Assembly (NCBI GenBank): GCA_038373885.1
Contig: JAWZYV010012387.1
Location: forward strand, 242,587 to 306,586
Direction: 5' to 3'
Source: Cheiracanthium punctorium
Taxonomy: Eukaryota; Arthropoda; Arachnida; Araneae; Cheiracanthiidae
Length of the DNA: 64,000 nucleotides
The notes below the pieces were generated by a model, which was given only the letters and a program-made list of their open reading frames with translations, was not told where the DNA came from and did not search any database. A program made the translations under genes and the position numbers. Every line of letters begins with the position of its first letter. Position 1 is the first letter of the stretch. Positions 24,881-34,880 of this stretch are shown piece after piece.

Positions 24881-25069
24881 TTTGTTCTTCGTTCTCAATG
24901 TGAAAGGATCTAGAAAACGTTTATCAGAAAGATTAGACAAATATCACACAACAAGGATTCTGAGACGATCCATTTTTACAAATTGCAATATATATATAAC
25001 AACTGAAAAAATTTCGGGGGGGGCACGGGCCCGGTGGGCCCCCCCCCTGGCTACGCCAGTGGTGTTTCG

Positions 25070-25691
25070 TGCTATCAAAATTTGCTCTGATTCTTCATCT
25101 CTTAATAATGAAATCAGTTACTTAAAATCCTTAGCTGTTTCTCGTGGTTTTAGCCCCTCTATTATTGATAAAGCTGTTTCTAAATTTAATAAGACTAATA
25201 CTTCTACTAATACTATTAATTTTCACAACGATTTAATTGTACTACCTTTCTTTTCACCTTTATGCTCCAAAATTTCTAAACTTCTCAAAAATTTCGGTTT
25301 CAAAGTCATTTTCAAACCTGTTAATAAACTTAAATTTTCTTCCCTTAAAGATCCTATTCCTACTGAGAACCGTTGGGGTGTTTATTATATTCCTTGTGGA
25401 TCTTGTGATTTGGGCTATATTGGTCAGACCAGAAGAGCTCTCAAATTTAGGCTCAAAGAGCATGAGAGATATGTTTCTAAGCACGAACTTTCCAAATCTT
25501 CTATTGCCTCGCATTGTTGGAATTCCAATCATCGTTTTCAGTTTTCTAAGGCTAAGATTTTGTGCACTCCTCAGTCTTTGTCCCATGTGGATTTTTTGGA
25601 AGGTTTTTCCATTACCCAGCACTTAGAACGTCTTGTGAACGATGGTTCTTCCGTTCCTTTCGTTCATTCTGCTTGGAAGCTGCTGTTGTAA
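25070..25691 (+). pseudogene. Penelope-like GIY-YIG endonuclease, downstream copy
   Basis: This is the continuation of the RT protein after the hAT insertion, open in frame from the Val-Phe-Arg at the junction to TAA (25689-25691). It contains ICSDSSSLN, a linker with IIDKAVSKFN, then the GIY-YIG core GVYYIPCGSCDLGYIGQTRR (about 25378-25440), the Arg-containing helix FRLKEHERYV, and HCWNSNH. The domain itself looks intact. Cys residues within the core (CGSC) are usual for Penelope-type nucleases. The frame also runs open upstream into the hAT end from 24882, but that part is transposon DNA. Confidence 0.92.
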
Positions 25692-26302
25692 GTTTCTTTT
25701 CACTTTCTTCGTCTACTCCCCCCCTTTTTTATTTATTTATTTATTTATTTATTGTGTGTGTACGTGTGTTACTATCTTCCTTTACGTTTATTATATATAT
25801 ATATATATATATATGTATATTAAAAAAAAAAAAAAAAAGATTTATATATATTTTGTGCTGTCCTGTTCGTGGTTTTTAATTTATAAAAAAAATAATAATA
25901 ATAATTAATGTGTTCTGTTTGTTTTGTTTTGTTTTGTTCTGTTTTCTCTTTTTGTGTGTGTGTGTTTGTATTCGTGTGTTCCTTTTTTATTATTTTTTTA
26001 TTCCTTTTTTATTTCTGTATTTTTGTGCTTCCTTCCTTTCCCCCTTTTTTTATTTATATTTTTTTTCTCCCCTCTCCGTGGTTTTGTTCGACTTTTCTTT
26101 GCCCCTTGTGGCAACATCTTGCTTGTTTTTCTCTTTTCAGTTCCCTGTGTTGCTTGCAACGTAGGGCTTGGACTGAAGAAGGCCAAAACAATTTTTGGTT
26201 GAAACGTGCGTATCCACTTACCTATTACATCTTATGTGTGTTTTTTACAAAGTTTTTTATTTACTTTATTGTTTAACACCAGTATTTTGAGTGTTTTTCC
26301 GT
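25692..26302 (+). repeat. Penelope-like 3' region, downstream copy
   Basis: Near-identical to 18240-18855, including the same ATTT, TA, A and AAT tracts and the hammerhead motif. Similarity stops at CCGT (26299-26302), which marks the element's right border. Beyond it the DNA belongs to element A. Confidence 0.9.
26161..26225 (+). ncRNA. hammerhead ribozyme motif, Penelope type (copy 2)
   Basis: Identical in sequence to the copy at 18711-18775: CTGAAGA core, CCAAAA/TTTTGG hairpin, GAAAC, minimal ACG/CGT stem III and a predicted cut after 26212, with stem I formed by TGGA/TCCA and GTAGG/CCTAT. Having one motif in each partial repeat is what the family's layout predicts. Confidence 0.8.
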
Positions 26303-26309
26303 AACTTGA

Positions 26310-27354
26310 GCCGTGCTTATATTTTGCAAGATTATAATGACTAATGAGATTTCAGATTTAGAAGTAGTTATTAAACTAACACTACTTCAATTTTGAAATC
26401 TCGTTGGTTCACAGTGGTTAATCAACAATAAGGATTTAAATTTGTGCATCAAAATTGTTTTGCTGTTAAAGGTATGTATAAAATATTTTACAGTTTTAAG
26501 AATTCAGTTATTTTAATATTTTACAAATGTGTTATAGTACTTTACAGTTCATATATATACCTGTATTTACCAACTTCATTTTGTTATTTATTTATTATTT
26601 TAGAAGAGATTTTTGTATCTACACCTGTTATATGCTACAGGACTCAAATTTTATGGAGAAAAATACATAATCTAAATGCGATCAAATACTCTTTGAGAGT
26701 ACTGGAAGAAAAAACATTTTTATTGCTTTGACAAGTCTCTTCTACTGCGTATTTTAGTTGAATGAAAAATATCAGTAGCTCTTTAAGTAATACGCTGTGA
26801 CTGAGAGTTCAGGTCCATGAACTGAAATCAATACTGATTTTTTAAAACTTTTCTTCAGACATTCTATTTTTTTGCATTAGAGAAAGGATGCGCTGTGGAA
26901 AAAAAAGTTCTCTCTCTCTCTCTCTTTTTTCCAAAATTTTGTGCAATGGTAATTATGCGGGACGCGTCGTAACTTTTTTTTTGCGAACCACCAACGACTT
27001 TTTTCATTTTATGTGCTATAGCGTGTAAGCAGCATCACTAATACATTCTGTTGTACTGATATCTTTCTCATAGTCAGATAATATAGATGCACCCGTGTGT
27101 TGATACTTGCATGCAATATTTTTTTTCTTTTACTTTGCAGTCAATATCTACAGTTAACTGAAAATAAAAATAGAACTACGAAATGTCATTGTATTCCATA
27201 CCAATTTTATTCGGGCAAACTAAAAATTAAGAATCTAAAAAATTACGTAAATAGATATAAATGTAAAAAATAATAAATAAATAATTTAGTAAAGAATGAT
27301 TTCTGTGACATTCTTCAGTGACTTTATACTCCTATTGGATTTCCCCACATGAAT

Positions 27355-27390
<36 letters not shown>

Positions 27391-27600
27391 AGATTAAGCC
27401 TCCTTACAAAAGTTTCAATTGAGTAAATTTTCAGAGGTTTTGAGAGACACTTTACAAAAGTAACTGTCAAAGGAGAAGGAGGGATATGAATCATATTTCA
27501 AAAAATAAGCATTCTTTCCTTTAACGTTATATGTTTTTTCTTTTAATTAATTCGAAAAGTTTTTATGATTTTGGTTCGCTTGCCGTCCTGGTTCTCTAAA
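26310..27600. other. interior of element A, no gene seen
   Basis: AT-rich DNA with a (TC)n tract near 26911-26926 and an A run of about 28 near 27360-27387. No supported gene. Confidence 0.5.
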
Positions 27601-27621
27601 ACTGTAAAGGATAGCTTCTGA

Positions 27622-27801
27622 CAAGGGCGGCTCCAGTGAGGGGGCTATGGGGGCCATGGCCCCCTCCGAAGTTTTGATTTGTAACCTTAGATTCGCATAC
27701 TTCATGACTTCGTGCGTTCAATTTGCATTTTGGACAATGTATATACCCATCTGAAAAGTTCAATGGCCCCCCTCCGAAAATTCAGTCTGGAGCCGCCCTT
27801 G
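27622..27801. mobile_element. hAT MITE, 180 bp, GGGCGGCTCCAG ends
   Basis: The left end CAAGGGCGGCTCCAG is matched exactly by its reverse complement at the right end. The exact 8-bp duplication GCTTCTGA flanks it (27614-27621 and 27802-27809). Inside, GGGGGCCATGGCCCCC forms a palindrome. Confidence 0.93.
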
Positions 27802-28104
27802 GCTTCTGAAAGGACCTTCTAAATATTTTCCTGCTTCCGATCTCTCCCCCCTCCTATTTTTTAAACAGTTCATATGTTGCACCTGCAATATTAATTTTCC
27901 TCATAGTGCAAAATAGGTTAGTTTTCTACAGATTAATATATGTTTGTAACTTGACAGATCGTTTACTATTTGAAAATAAACACATTTCTGTTAGTGACGG
28001 GACTAGAGCCAGTTTTAAGCAAAAATGTTGGGAGGGGGGGGTGTAAAGACAAAATTTTCTGACGATATATACCAATATGCTTTCAAAAATATACATCGAT
28101 TATC

Positions 28105-28180
28105 TGGCCTCTTGGGCGGTTTCCTCCAGATTTAGCGTGAATACGCATTAAATCCCCTAAAAGTCCTTCGCCCGAGGCAC
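28105..28180 (+). repeat. SINE body fragment
   Basis: Contains TCCTCCAGATTTAGCGTGAA followed by TACGCATTA. The same block occurs on the minus strand at about 36390-36440, next to a tRNA-like head, so it is probably a shared SINE body domain. No head is seen here. Confidence 0.45.
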
Positions 28181-30014
28181 CCCCCACCCTAGGCTGATAC
28201 TTAATGTGCATGTTTGCCTTAAATACACGCTACATTACATGATCTGGAATGAAGTTGGCTTGAGGGGACAAAAGGGACTTGTTTACTGGCACAAAAATCA
28301 CTAAAAGGAAAATTGTAACAAGACTATGTTTATGATATAGTATAACTTATAATAAACTGTCGGCAGAACTGGTAATTTATACACTGAGCATTTTACAGAT
28401 TGGTTATTAAAGCTGAAATTTGCTGACAGTCCTTTGGCAACTGACGATTTTGTCGACAAAAGTACTTTTTAGGAGGGGTGGGGTGTCCGCTCACCCTCCT
28501 CCTAAGCGCACAGAAACCCACTGTTGAGGTGGAACCATATTTGATTAAAGAAAAAATGTGACTATTTGATAATATGCTTCGTTCTACATATCTTCCGTCC
28601 CTTAAAACTTATCTGAAACTGTCACTGCATTTGCTGTTAGTAAAATAATTAAAAACTTTAATTTCAAATTTGACAGTTTTTCATATATCTATAGAAACGT
28701 TATGAAATAGCACATCAATTTGTCAAATATTCGTCAAATATAATTATCCAACATTAGGTTTCTGCATTGGCCTAAAATATGAAACTAACTTATAAATATA
28801 ACGGTTAACAATTATGATAGCTAAATGTTAAAAATAACCAATTTCCAACAGTTGGATAATAGAGTGACAACATACAGATTTTACGGTGTCCCAATGTATA
28901 CATTTACACGTAAACCCAACGTATGCATTTATACGTTAACATAATGTATGCATTAATAGGTTAGCCCAACGGTTGGAAATATGTTGGCAAAACGTTAGAG
29001 CATACGTTGGCCCAACGTAAGAAATAACCAGTTGCCAACCGTTGGATAACCGTAAGCCAACGTGTCATTTCAACGTTGCCCCAACGTATGCATTCATACG
29101 TTGCCCCAACGTATGCATTCATACGTTGCCCCAACGTATGTGTGCTACCTGGGGTGATGTATGTACAACAGTATCTACATAGTCAGAATTTTGTTTGAAA
29201 GTACATGGAGGTGAAATACATTATTTTTCTTCGCTTGCTAATGTCATTGGATTATTAATATATATTTTATGTTTAAAAATGTTTTTTTTTCTGATTAACA
29301 TTTTTCTTTAATCAACAATTTTCTTTCTTAATGCCTAATGAGTGCCTGCACAGTGTAGCTGTAAATTTAAAACCAGCAGCATTTGTGTGTTCACTTTTTT
29401 GGCTCACAAAATAGGTTTACGAAGATTTTTTACATTTATGTGGCAACCTTAATTTAGAATCAAAATGGCGATGTGGAACAACATGTAAGTACAGAATTCC
29501 ATTACTTATTTATTAATTTTGGGTTGCAAATTAATGTAGTTTTAATAATTAGGTGTCCTCAAATTCCTTAATTGGTGTGTTTATCACTAATATTTGTTTA
29601 CTTTAGTTTTCATCTAATTCTTTTAGGAACGTTGAAACTTGAGCAATTATTAGCTGTAAATTTAAAACCAGCAGCATTTGTGTGTGCACTTTTTTGGCTC
29701 ACAAAATAGGTTTACAAAGATTTTTTATATTTATGTGGGAACCTTAATTTAGAATCAAAATGGCGATGTGGAACAACATGTAAGTACAGAATTCCATTAC
29801 TTATTTATTAATTTTGGTTTGCCAATTAATGCAGTTTTAATACACTCATGTCCATAAATTAAGGATAATTCAGAATCACACAGAAATTGATCTCTAAAAT
29901 AAAAATTTCACCTGTGGAATGATCACACACATCTTGAAGAAGAATATGCAAATTACAGGAAACCACCAGATGGCGTGGATGGTACGTCACAATGACGAGA
30001 GTGTAACAGAGGGG

Positions 30015-30023
30015 TATATAAGG
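30015..30023 (+). promoter_or_regulatory. TATA box of the Tc1 element
   Basis: TATATAAGG lies about 170 bp inside the left TIR, in the short leader that would normally precede the transposase. The unknown insertion now puts it nearly 3 kb from the ORF. Confidence 0.5.
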
Positions 30024-30117
30024 AATGGTGGCAAAGAAGTAAAATTGTTCACAAGCGCTGTGAAAGCCTTTCAGTGCAAAAACCGCATAGTTACCCAGCC
30101 AGCCACGATACATCGAA

Positions 30118-30600
30118 TTAACGTCGCCGTCGACGTAGTTTCGACGTAATCATTGACGTTAAAAATCCTTGGATATGTCCACCTGTTTGCCCGTCGAGCG
30201 CTGAACTTCTCGACGGCGTATTACCCGCGTGGGGTGACCATGAGAGATAACAATCTCGCTTAACTACGGCGTAAGAATGGAAAAGGGTGACCGCCAGGAA
30301 GAGAAAATCCCCGATATGGGTCGAACACTCGTCGCTATAACGGCGAAGGGAAACAGATTCTCGGAATCCGTTTATAAAATTCCGCTCATAGTGGTTGATT
30401 TTACGATGTACGTTGTCGAATCGCTCCATCAGGACAGAGAAAACCGGCTTATATTCGTCTAATAGAAGTCGTTCTTTAAAGACTTCGCAGAATTTGTCGA
30501 ATTCTGACCATTTATAAACGTAGTAATTATGCCGCAATTCCAGACATTCAGAGAATAGACAAATACCATTTGCATACGTCGTGAAGGAATGGAAATTCAA
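30118..30600 (-). CDS. unrecognised 160-codon ORF in the unclassified insertion
   Basis: ATG at 30600, stop at 30118-30120, only two bases from the insert border. The N-terminal third (LELRHNYYVYK near residue 20-30) lies in one arm of the inverted repeat. The other arm (plus strand, about 31565-31710) encodes a related stretch with FRHNYYVYK, a Cys-rich CKWC upstream and a stop soon after. The middle is charged and rich in Arg and Tyr; the end is a run of five Arg. Base composition is richer in CpG than the surroundings. No family is known to me. The abrupt end at the border suggests a truncated or fused frame. Confidence 0.3.
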   Translation of the reverse strand: MNFHSFTTYANGICLFSECLELRHNYYVYKWSEFDKFCEVFKERLLLDEYKPVFSVLMERFDNVHRKINHYERNFINGFRESVSLRRYSDECSTHIGDFLFLAVTLFHSYAVVKRDCYLSWSPHAGNTPSRSSALDGQTGGHIQGFLTSMITSKLRRRRR

Positions 30601-31718
30601 ACTGTTCTGATCTTGTGAACTTTTGCCGTTTAAAAAGGAAACATTTTATATTTCTATATAATACATTTTAATATTAGTTTGTTAGCTAATAAAAAGTAAT
30701 TTTTAATTAAATGTGCAGAAATTACAAGTTTTAAATTAACTTCTAGTCGTTTAGATGAAGTTGTAAAATATACATTCATAAAAATTTGAACAGAGAGAAA
30801 ATACATTAAAGAAAAATATAATCTTGATTTTGTGAATTTAATTGATCAGTAACTTGCATAAATAGCTTATGTCTCTATTTTACATTTTAAAGGGTTTACT
30901 TTTTCCCTCCGGTACATTTTATGAATTGTTTTTACTGTAGGTATATTCAATAAAAGGGGGGGGGTGTACGCTGTTTAATTCAATGTTATAAACAATCTAA
31001 ATATCTTCATATATTGGTGAAAGATGGTGAAAAAGTAACTTAAAAATTAAATAAAATATTAGTAAATTTAGTTAAGTAAGGAATACAGTTTAAAATGCAA
31101 TTTTACTAACAGTAAATATAATTTACTTATTTTATATAAAAAAGGTTACTTTTTAACCAATATATGAAAATATTTAGATAGTTTATAAGAGTAGATTAAA
31201 TACTTTTTTGCACCCTTTTATTAAAAATACCTAATACAGCCAAAACGATTAATAAAATGTACCCGGGTGAAAAAATGGAAACCCTTCAAAATGTAAATTA
31301 GTGACATAAGTTGTTCGTGCGAGTTACTTATCTGTTAAATTAAAAATCAAGATTATATTTTAACTTTAATATATTTTTGTATATGTTCAAACTTTTATGA
31401 ATATAAATTTTATAACTTTATCTAAACGATTAGAAGTTAATTTAAAACTTGTTATTTCTAATTATTTAATTCAAAATTGCTTTTCATTAGCTAACAACTA
31501 GTAGTATAATGTATTATATTTAGAAATATAAAGTGTTTCCTTTTAAACGGCATGTGCACCCGACAAGAAGTTTGAATTTCCATGCTTTCACGACGTATGT
31601 AAATGGTGTGTGACTGACATATTCTCTAAATGTCTGGAATTCCGGCATAATTACTACGTTTATAAACTGTCAGGATTCGACGAAATCGTCAAGGAACCAC
31701 TTCTATTAGAATAATAAG
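30464..31718. repeat. inverted repeat, arms about 600 bp, roughly 80% alike
   Basis: The left arm 30464 to about 31065 matches the reverse complement of about 31110-31718, including GTAGTAATTATGCCG, GCCGTTTAAAA and GTACATTTTAT blocks at mirrored positions. The divergence shows it is old and not an assembly foldback. It places two related coding heads back to back with a shared A+T-rich centre. Confidence 0.85.
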
Positions 31719-32996
31719 CCTCCATAGTTTATTATAGTTTTCCTGTAATAAAATATGAACAAGTTTTCTATCTACAAATCCCCCCCCCCTCTCACCTTCC
31801 CACGAGAAAAATTCTGTTTACTTCATTACACAAACAGTTTTTTATTTATCTCTCTTAATTCTTTGATTTGTTCAATTTTACTACTCCAAATAGGTTTAAA
31901 TTACATACTAAATGCACACATATTAGTATACAATTTAAAAAGAAAAAAAAAAAAACTCTGCATAAAGTGCTTTAATCTGTTTCATTGTAAGTTATGCCAT
32001 AATGCAATAATAAGTTGACTTTTGTTATAGTAAGTTTACATTAAGTAAATTCGTCCTTAAAATGAGAAAAAATATTACATATGCTTAAGGTAAACAGTTG
32101 ATTTTATGCCAATTGTACCTTATATTTCACTCTATAATACAAATAAGAAGACTTATAATAAGCAATTAAAAAGAAAATGAATGAAAGAAACAAAGCACAT
32201 AATTATTAGTTAAATAATTATTTAACTCACCTCTAAAATTTTGATGGCTGGAATTAAAATTTGTAGTTACCCCGATAAACTTTAATAACATCACCGGCCA
32301 ACACAATTTAAAGAGAGCCAGACAAACTTATTAATATGCCAAGCTAACGATAAATCGTGTTAGCATTGAACTTGAAAAATATTCCAAGAGATACTTGAAA
32401 AATATCCACTTTTATAGTTAAAACTATGGAAATTTTACTTTTCTGTGTAGCGCAGCTGAGCTCAGCCATTGACTACACGCTGGAGCGAGTTCTGCCCTTG
32501 CATAAAAAACTGCGAAGTACGAGCCACGCAAACCATGAACGAATACACACAAAAAAAAGAAAAAAAAAGCATATGTTTTCTGAGAAAACGGTTCGGGTGG
32601 ACATGTCAAAGGTCGTGAGAAAGGACCCCGTAAATTCTGTCTCCCCTGCACTGTTTATTCGACGTTCAACTGACTATTAACTAAGCTGAAAAAATTTCTC
32701 GATGCTCCATCGTGTTTCTTCTTGGCTGGCAGGCGGGGTTTCTCAGACCGCCCAAGCCATGAGCGGAAAATCGGCGATGTATTGACGGATCATAGACCTC
32801 CTGAGGGCGACCAACATTAACAGTCGAAGATAGCCGCCTCCCTGACCAAAATCGAACGCCTCTTTATAACGTCGACAACACAATGTATGTTTGATCTCTT
32901 TTAAACGCTATTTTTTGCTGTAATTTTTCATTGACCTATTTTCGACATTTCGACATCGGGAATACGTAATTTATACGTGTGTGCGCTTGCTGGGTT

Positions 32997-34025
32997 ATGG
33001 CACAAAGGAGGCATTTGGATGATGTTTTACGTGGCAGAATTATCGGACGACTGGAATGTGGACGTACCCAGCTGGAAGTATCCGAGGAACTTGGAATAGC
33101 CCAGAGTGTCATCTCCAGGCTTTGGCAACGATTCCAAGATGATGGTAATGTGAGTAGACGTTACAGCACAGGTCTCCCCCGAGTTACAACGCCGAATGAG
33201 GACCGCTATTTGGTAGTTACTGCCAAAAGAAACAGACGGAGTACAGCATCAGACCTGTCTCGTCAGCTCTCTTCAGCTACCGGTACGACAGTTTCAAGGC
33301 AGACCGTGTACAGACGCTTAGGGCACATTGGTCTATATGCTTGTAGGCCTGTCAGATGTGTTCCACTTACCGCAACTCACTGTCGCCTGCGATTAACCTG
33401 GAGTAGAGAGCATGCATTGTGGACACCGCAACAGTGGTCTTGTGTGATGTTTTCCGACGAGTCCAGGTTTAGTTTGGAGTCTGATTCCCGCCGGACATTC
33501 ATCTGGAGAGCGCCAGGTACCCGTTACCACCAAGAGAACACCATTGAAAGACACCGTTACGGTGGTGCAGGATGGCTCGTTTGGGGAGGAATTATTCTGT
33601 GTTCCAGAACTGACCTGCATGTTCAGAGTGTAACGATGACAGGCCACATCTATCGGGATGTCATTCTGGAACAACATGTACGTTTGTTTCGGGGCGCCAT
33701 GGGTGCTGAATTTGTGTTTATGGATGACAACGCCCGTCCTCACCGTGCAAACATTGTAGACGAATGCCTTCAATCGGAGGATATCACCCGTATGCATTGG
33801 CCAACATACTCACCGGACTTGAATCCAATAGAGCATGTGTGGGATATGCTTGGCCGACGAATTGCAGCCCGTCAACCCCCTCCCACCTGTCTACCGGAAC
33901 TTCGGAGTGCATTGCTTGATGAGTGGTGTAATATTCCCCAAGATCAGATTGATCATTTGATACTCAGCATGCCTAGGCGTTGTCAGGCCTGTATTGCATC
34001 GTCCGGGAGACATACTCCGTATTAA
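32997..34025 (+). CDS. Tc1-type transposase, apparently intact
   Basis: 342 codons starting MAQRRHLDD (the frame is also open for six codons upstream from 32979, but this Met fits the family). The N-terminal paired-type helix-turn-helix is at about residues 10-50 (LECGRTQLEVSEELG...SRLWQRF). A GRPR-like hinge appears as TGLPR. A second DNA-binding part follows (TVSRQTVYRRL). The DDE catalytic core has FSDESRFSL (first Asp), FMDDNARPH (second Asp) and SPDLNPIEHVWD (Glu), with the DD34E spacing of Tc1. It ends GRHTPY. It catalyses cut-and-paste movement of its own element by binding the TIRs. An AATAAA lies at 34160-34165. The Leu in the hinge where Arg is usual may weaken it. Its promoter side is split off by an insertion. 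Confidence 0.95.
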   Translation: MAQRRHLDDVLRGRIIGRLECGRTQLEVSEELGIAQSVISRLWQRFQDDGNVSRRYSTGLPRVTTPNEDRYLVVTAKRNRRSTASDLSRQLSSATGTTVSRQTVYRRLGHIGLYACRPVRCVPLTATHCRLRLTWSREHALWTPQQWSCVMFSDESRFSLESDSRRTFIWRAPGTRYHQENTIERHRYGGAGWLVWGGIILCSRTDLHVQSVTMTGHIYRDVILEQHVRLFRGAMGAEFVFMDDNARPHRANIVDECLQSEDITRMHWPTYSPDLNPIEHVWDMLGRRIAARQPPPTCLPELRSALLDEWCNIPQDQIDHLILSMPRRCQACIASSGRHTPY

Positions 34026-34277
34026 CCATCCTACTAACCATGTTATACTGTTTTTTGTAAATAGGTTCTTTTTTGAAATTTGGTCAAGGGAGTAAAACTT
34101 GCAATTTTTATTAATTATGTCAAACATATAGCATCTTTTTTGCTCTTTACTTTTTGTCTAATAAATAGACTTTACAAATAAGTCAAATTTGTTTTGATTC
34201 TTTCTCTTTCTTTGCCTGAACTTCATTATCCTTAATTTATGGACATGAGTGTAATTAGGTGTCCTCAAATTCCTTAA

Positions 34278-34880
34278 TACTAGAACTGCGAGATGGGTCT
34301 TTTTGACCCAAAACCAGATTTCATTCCGTTTTTTTTTCAGAAAGTTATGAACGGATTTTTAAAAAAAATCGTGACTTTTCCTAACTTTATATTATTAATC
34401 ATCTGTAAAAAAATTAAGTTCGTAACTTTTATCAGTTTTTTGTTTTTAATATGTATACCTGATATAGCGGAATGGGTCATTTTGACCCAAAACTTCCCAC
34501 GAGTTTGGAATCCGAGGTTCAAATTAAATAAATGTCATTATCATTCATAAAATGAACAGTAATGATATAATAAATGGTATAATATCATACCATTATGTTA
34601 TTTTCATTGCAACGTGAATTTTACAAGTTGGGTCAATTTGACCCATACCGCGGTTTTTGGTATACCTATCTCAAGCGACACGGTCCTAATAAAAATTATA
34701 GCAACAATATTTTTGTACTTTTAATGTAATATTAAACTTAATACGAATGTTAAGATTGAACTAATATCATTACCGTTTAAATATAACATTATTGTTGCAT
34801 TGCAACGTGAATTCTGCAAGTTGGGTCAATTTGACCCAGCCCGCGGTTTTAGGTATATCTGAAACATCGCTGTTCTAGTG
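34278..34880. mobile_element. piggyBac-like MITE, TTAA target, 603 bp
   Basis: TTAA lies at 34274-34277 and 34881-34884. The left end is TACTAGAACTGCGAGATGGG. The right end read inward is CACTAGAACAGCGATGTTTC. The unsplit tandem copy at about 29570 shows a single TTAA in this context. Inside are four palindromes of the form TGGGTC(N4-6)GACCCA (about 34294, 34470, 34630 and 34820). No ORF of its own is supported. Confidence 0.92.

Larger units (their letters stand above)
20427..25061. mobile_element. hAT-like non-autonomous element, 4.6 kb, inside the Penelope ORF
   Basis: The left end is CACTGGCGTAGCCAGG and the right end is its exact reverse complement. The exact 8-bp duplication GTGTTTCG flanks it (20419-20426 and 25062-25069). 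Removing it and one duplication joins the Penelope coding frame through Val-Phe-Arg. It has no hAT transposase. The interior holds a dead mariner (21035-22311), a degenerate tandem array (22490-23030) and a piece of another hAT MITE (from 23291). Its ends match the short MITEs at 10353, 37356 and 47403, so it may be a long member of that family. Confidence 0.93.
17658..26302 (+). mobile_element. Penelope-like retroelement with partial tandem copy, split by a hAT element
   Basis: The order is: a 5'-truncated copy (17658-18855) with the endonuclease end and 3' region; then a fuller copy with the reverse transcriptase (18962-20426); a hAT-like insertion (20427-25061); and the remaining endonuclease and 3' region (25070-26302). 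The two 3' regions are nearly identical and each ends at GAGTGTTTTTTCCGT or its near twin. This head-to-tail partial copy is the known 'pseudo-LTR' layout of Penelope-like elements. The order RT then GIY-YIG endonuclease also fits. It is disabled by an in-frame RT deletion, a frameshift and the hAT insertion. Confidence 0.92.
16984..29153. mobile_element. element A: CCC-type TIR element with CAACGTTGG subterminal repeats
   Basis: The left end is CCCAACTAGCACACATACG. The right end read inward is CCCAGGTAGCACACATACG. GT flanks both ends (16982-16983 and 29154-29155), compatible with a 2-bp duplication. Subterminal DNA at 17000-17170 and 28840-29150 is full of CAACGTTGG/CAACCGTTGG palindromes and half sites. 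The right side has a short tandem array of CAACGTATGCATTCATACGT-type units. Without the Penelope-like element (17658-26302) it would be about 3.5 kb. No transposase of its own was found. See elements B (39275-40732) and C (43034-54329). Confidence 0.75.
30116..32952. mobile_element. unclassified 2.84 kb insertion inside the Tc1 leader
   Basis: ACATCG flanks the insert (30110-30115 and 32953-32958), a likely 6-bp target duplication. The Tc1 leader reads naturally when the insert and one ACATCG are removed. The ends show no terminal inverted repeat and no TG...CA ends, so it is neither a standard TIR element nor an LTR. It holds a 1.25 kb inverted repeat (30464-31718), a 160-codon minus-strand ORF ending at the left border, and a GC-richer right part (32430-32880) with a short minus-strand open frame. 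It could be a fragment of a larger element or of integrated foreign DNA. I do not recognise it. Confidence 0.65.
29843..34251 (+). mobile_element. Tc1-type transposon, 4.4 kb including a nested insertion
   Basis: The left end is CACTCATGTCCATAAATTAA and the right end is its exact reverse complement; the inverted repeat is about 27 bp. TA flanks both ends (29841-29842 and 34252-34253). The tandem copy at about 29553 and the relative at about 47293 both show an empty TTTTAATAATTA site. Without the 2,837-bp insertion (30116-32952) and its duplication the element is about 1.57 kb, normal for Tc1. It carries an apparently intact transposase. Confidence 0.95.

Noticed and set aside
29080..29150. 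CRISPR-like array of short repeats
   Set aside because: The repeats are palindromic subterminal units of a eukaryotic transposon, without distinct spacers or cas genes.
33393..33797. 134-codon minus-strand frame opposite the Tc1 transposase
   Set aside because: Shadow of the real transposase on the other strand.
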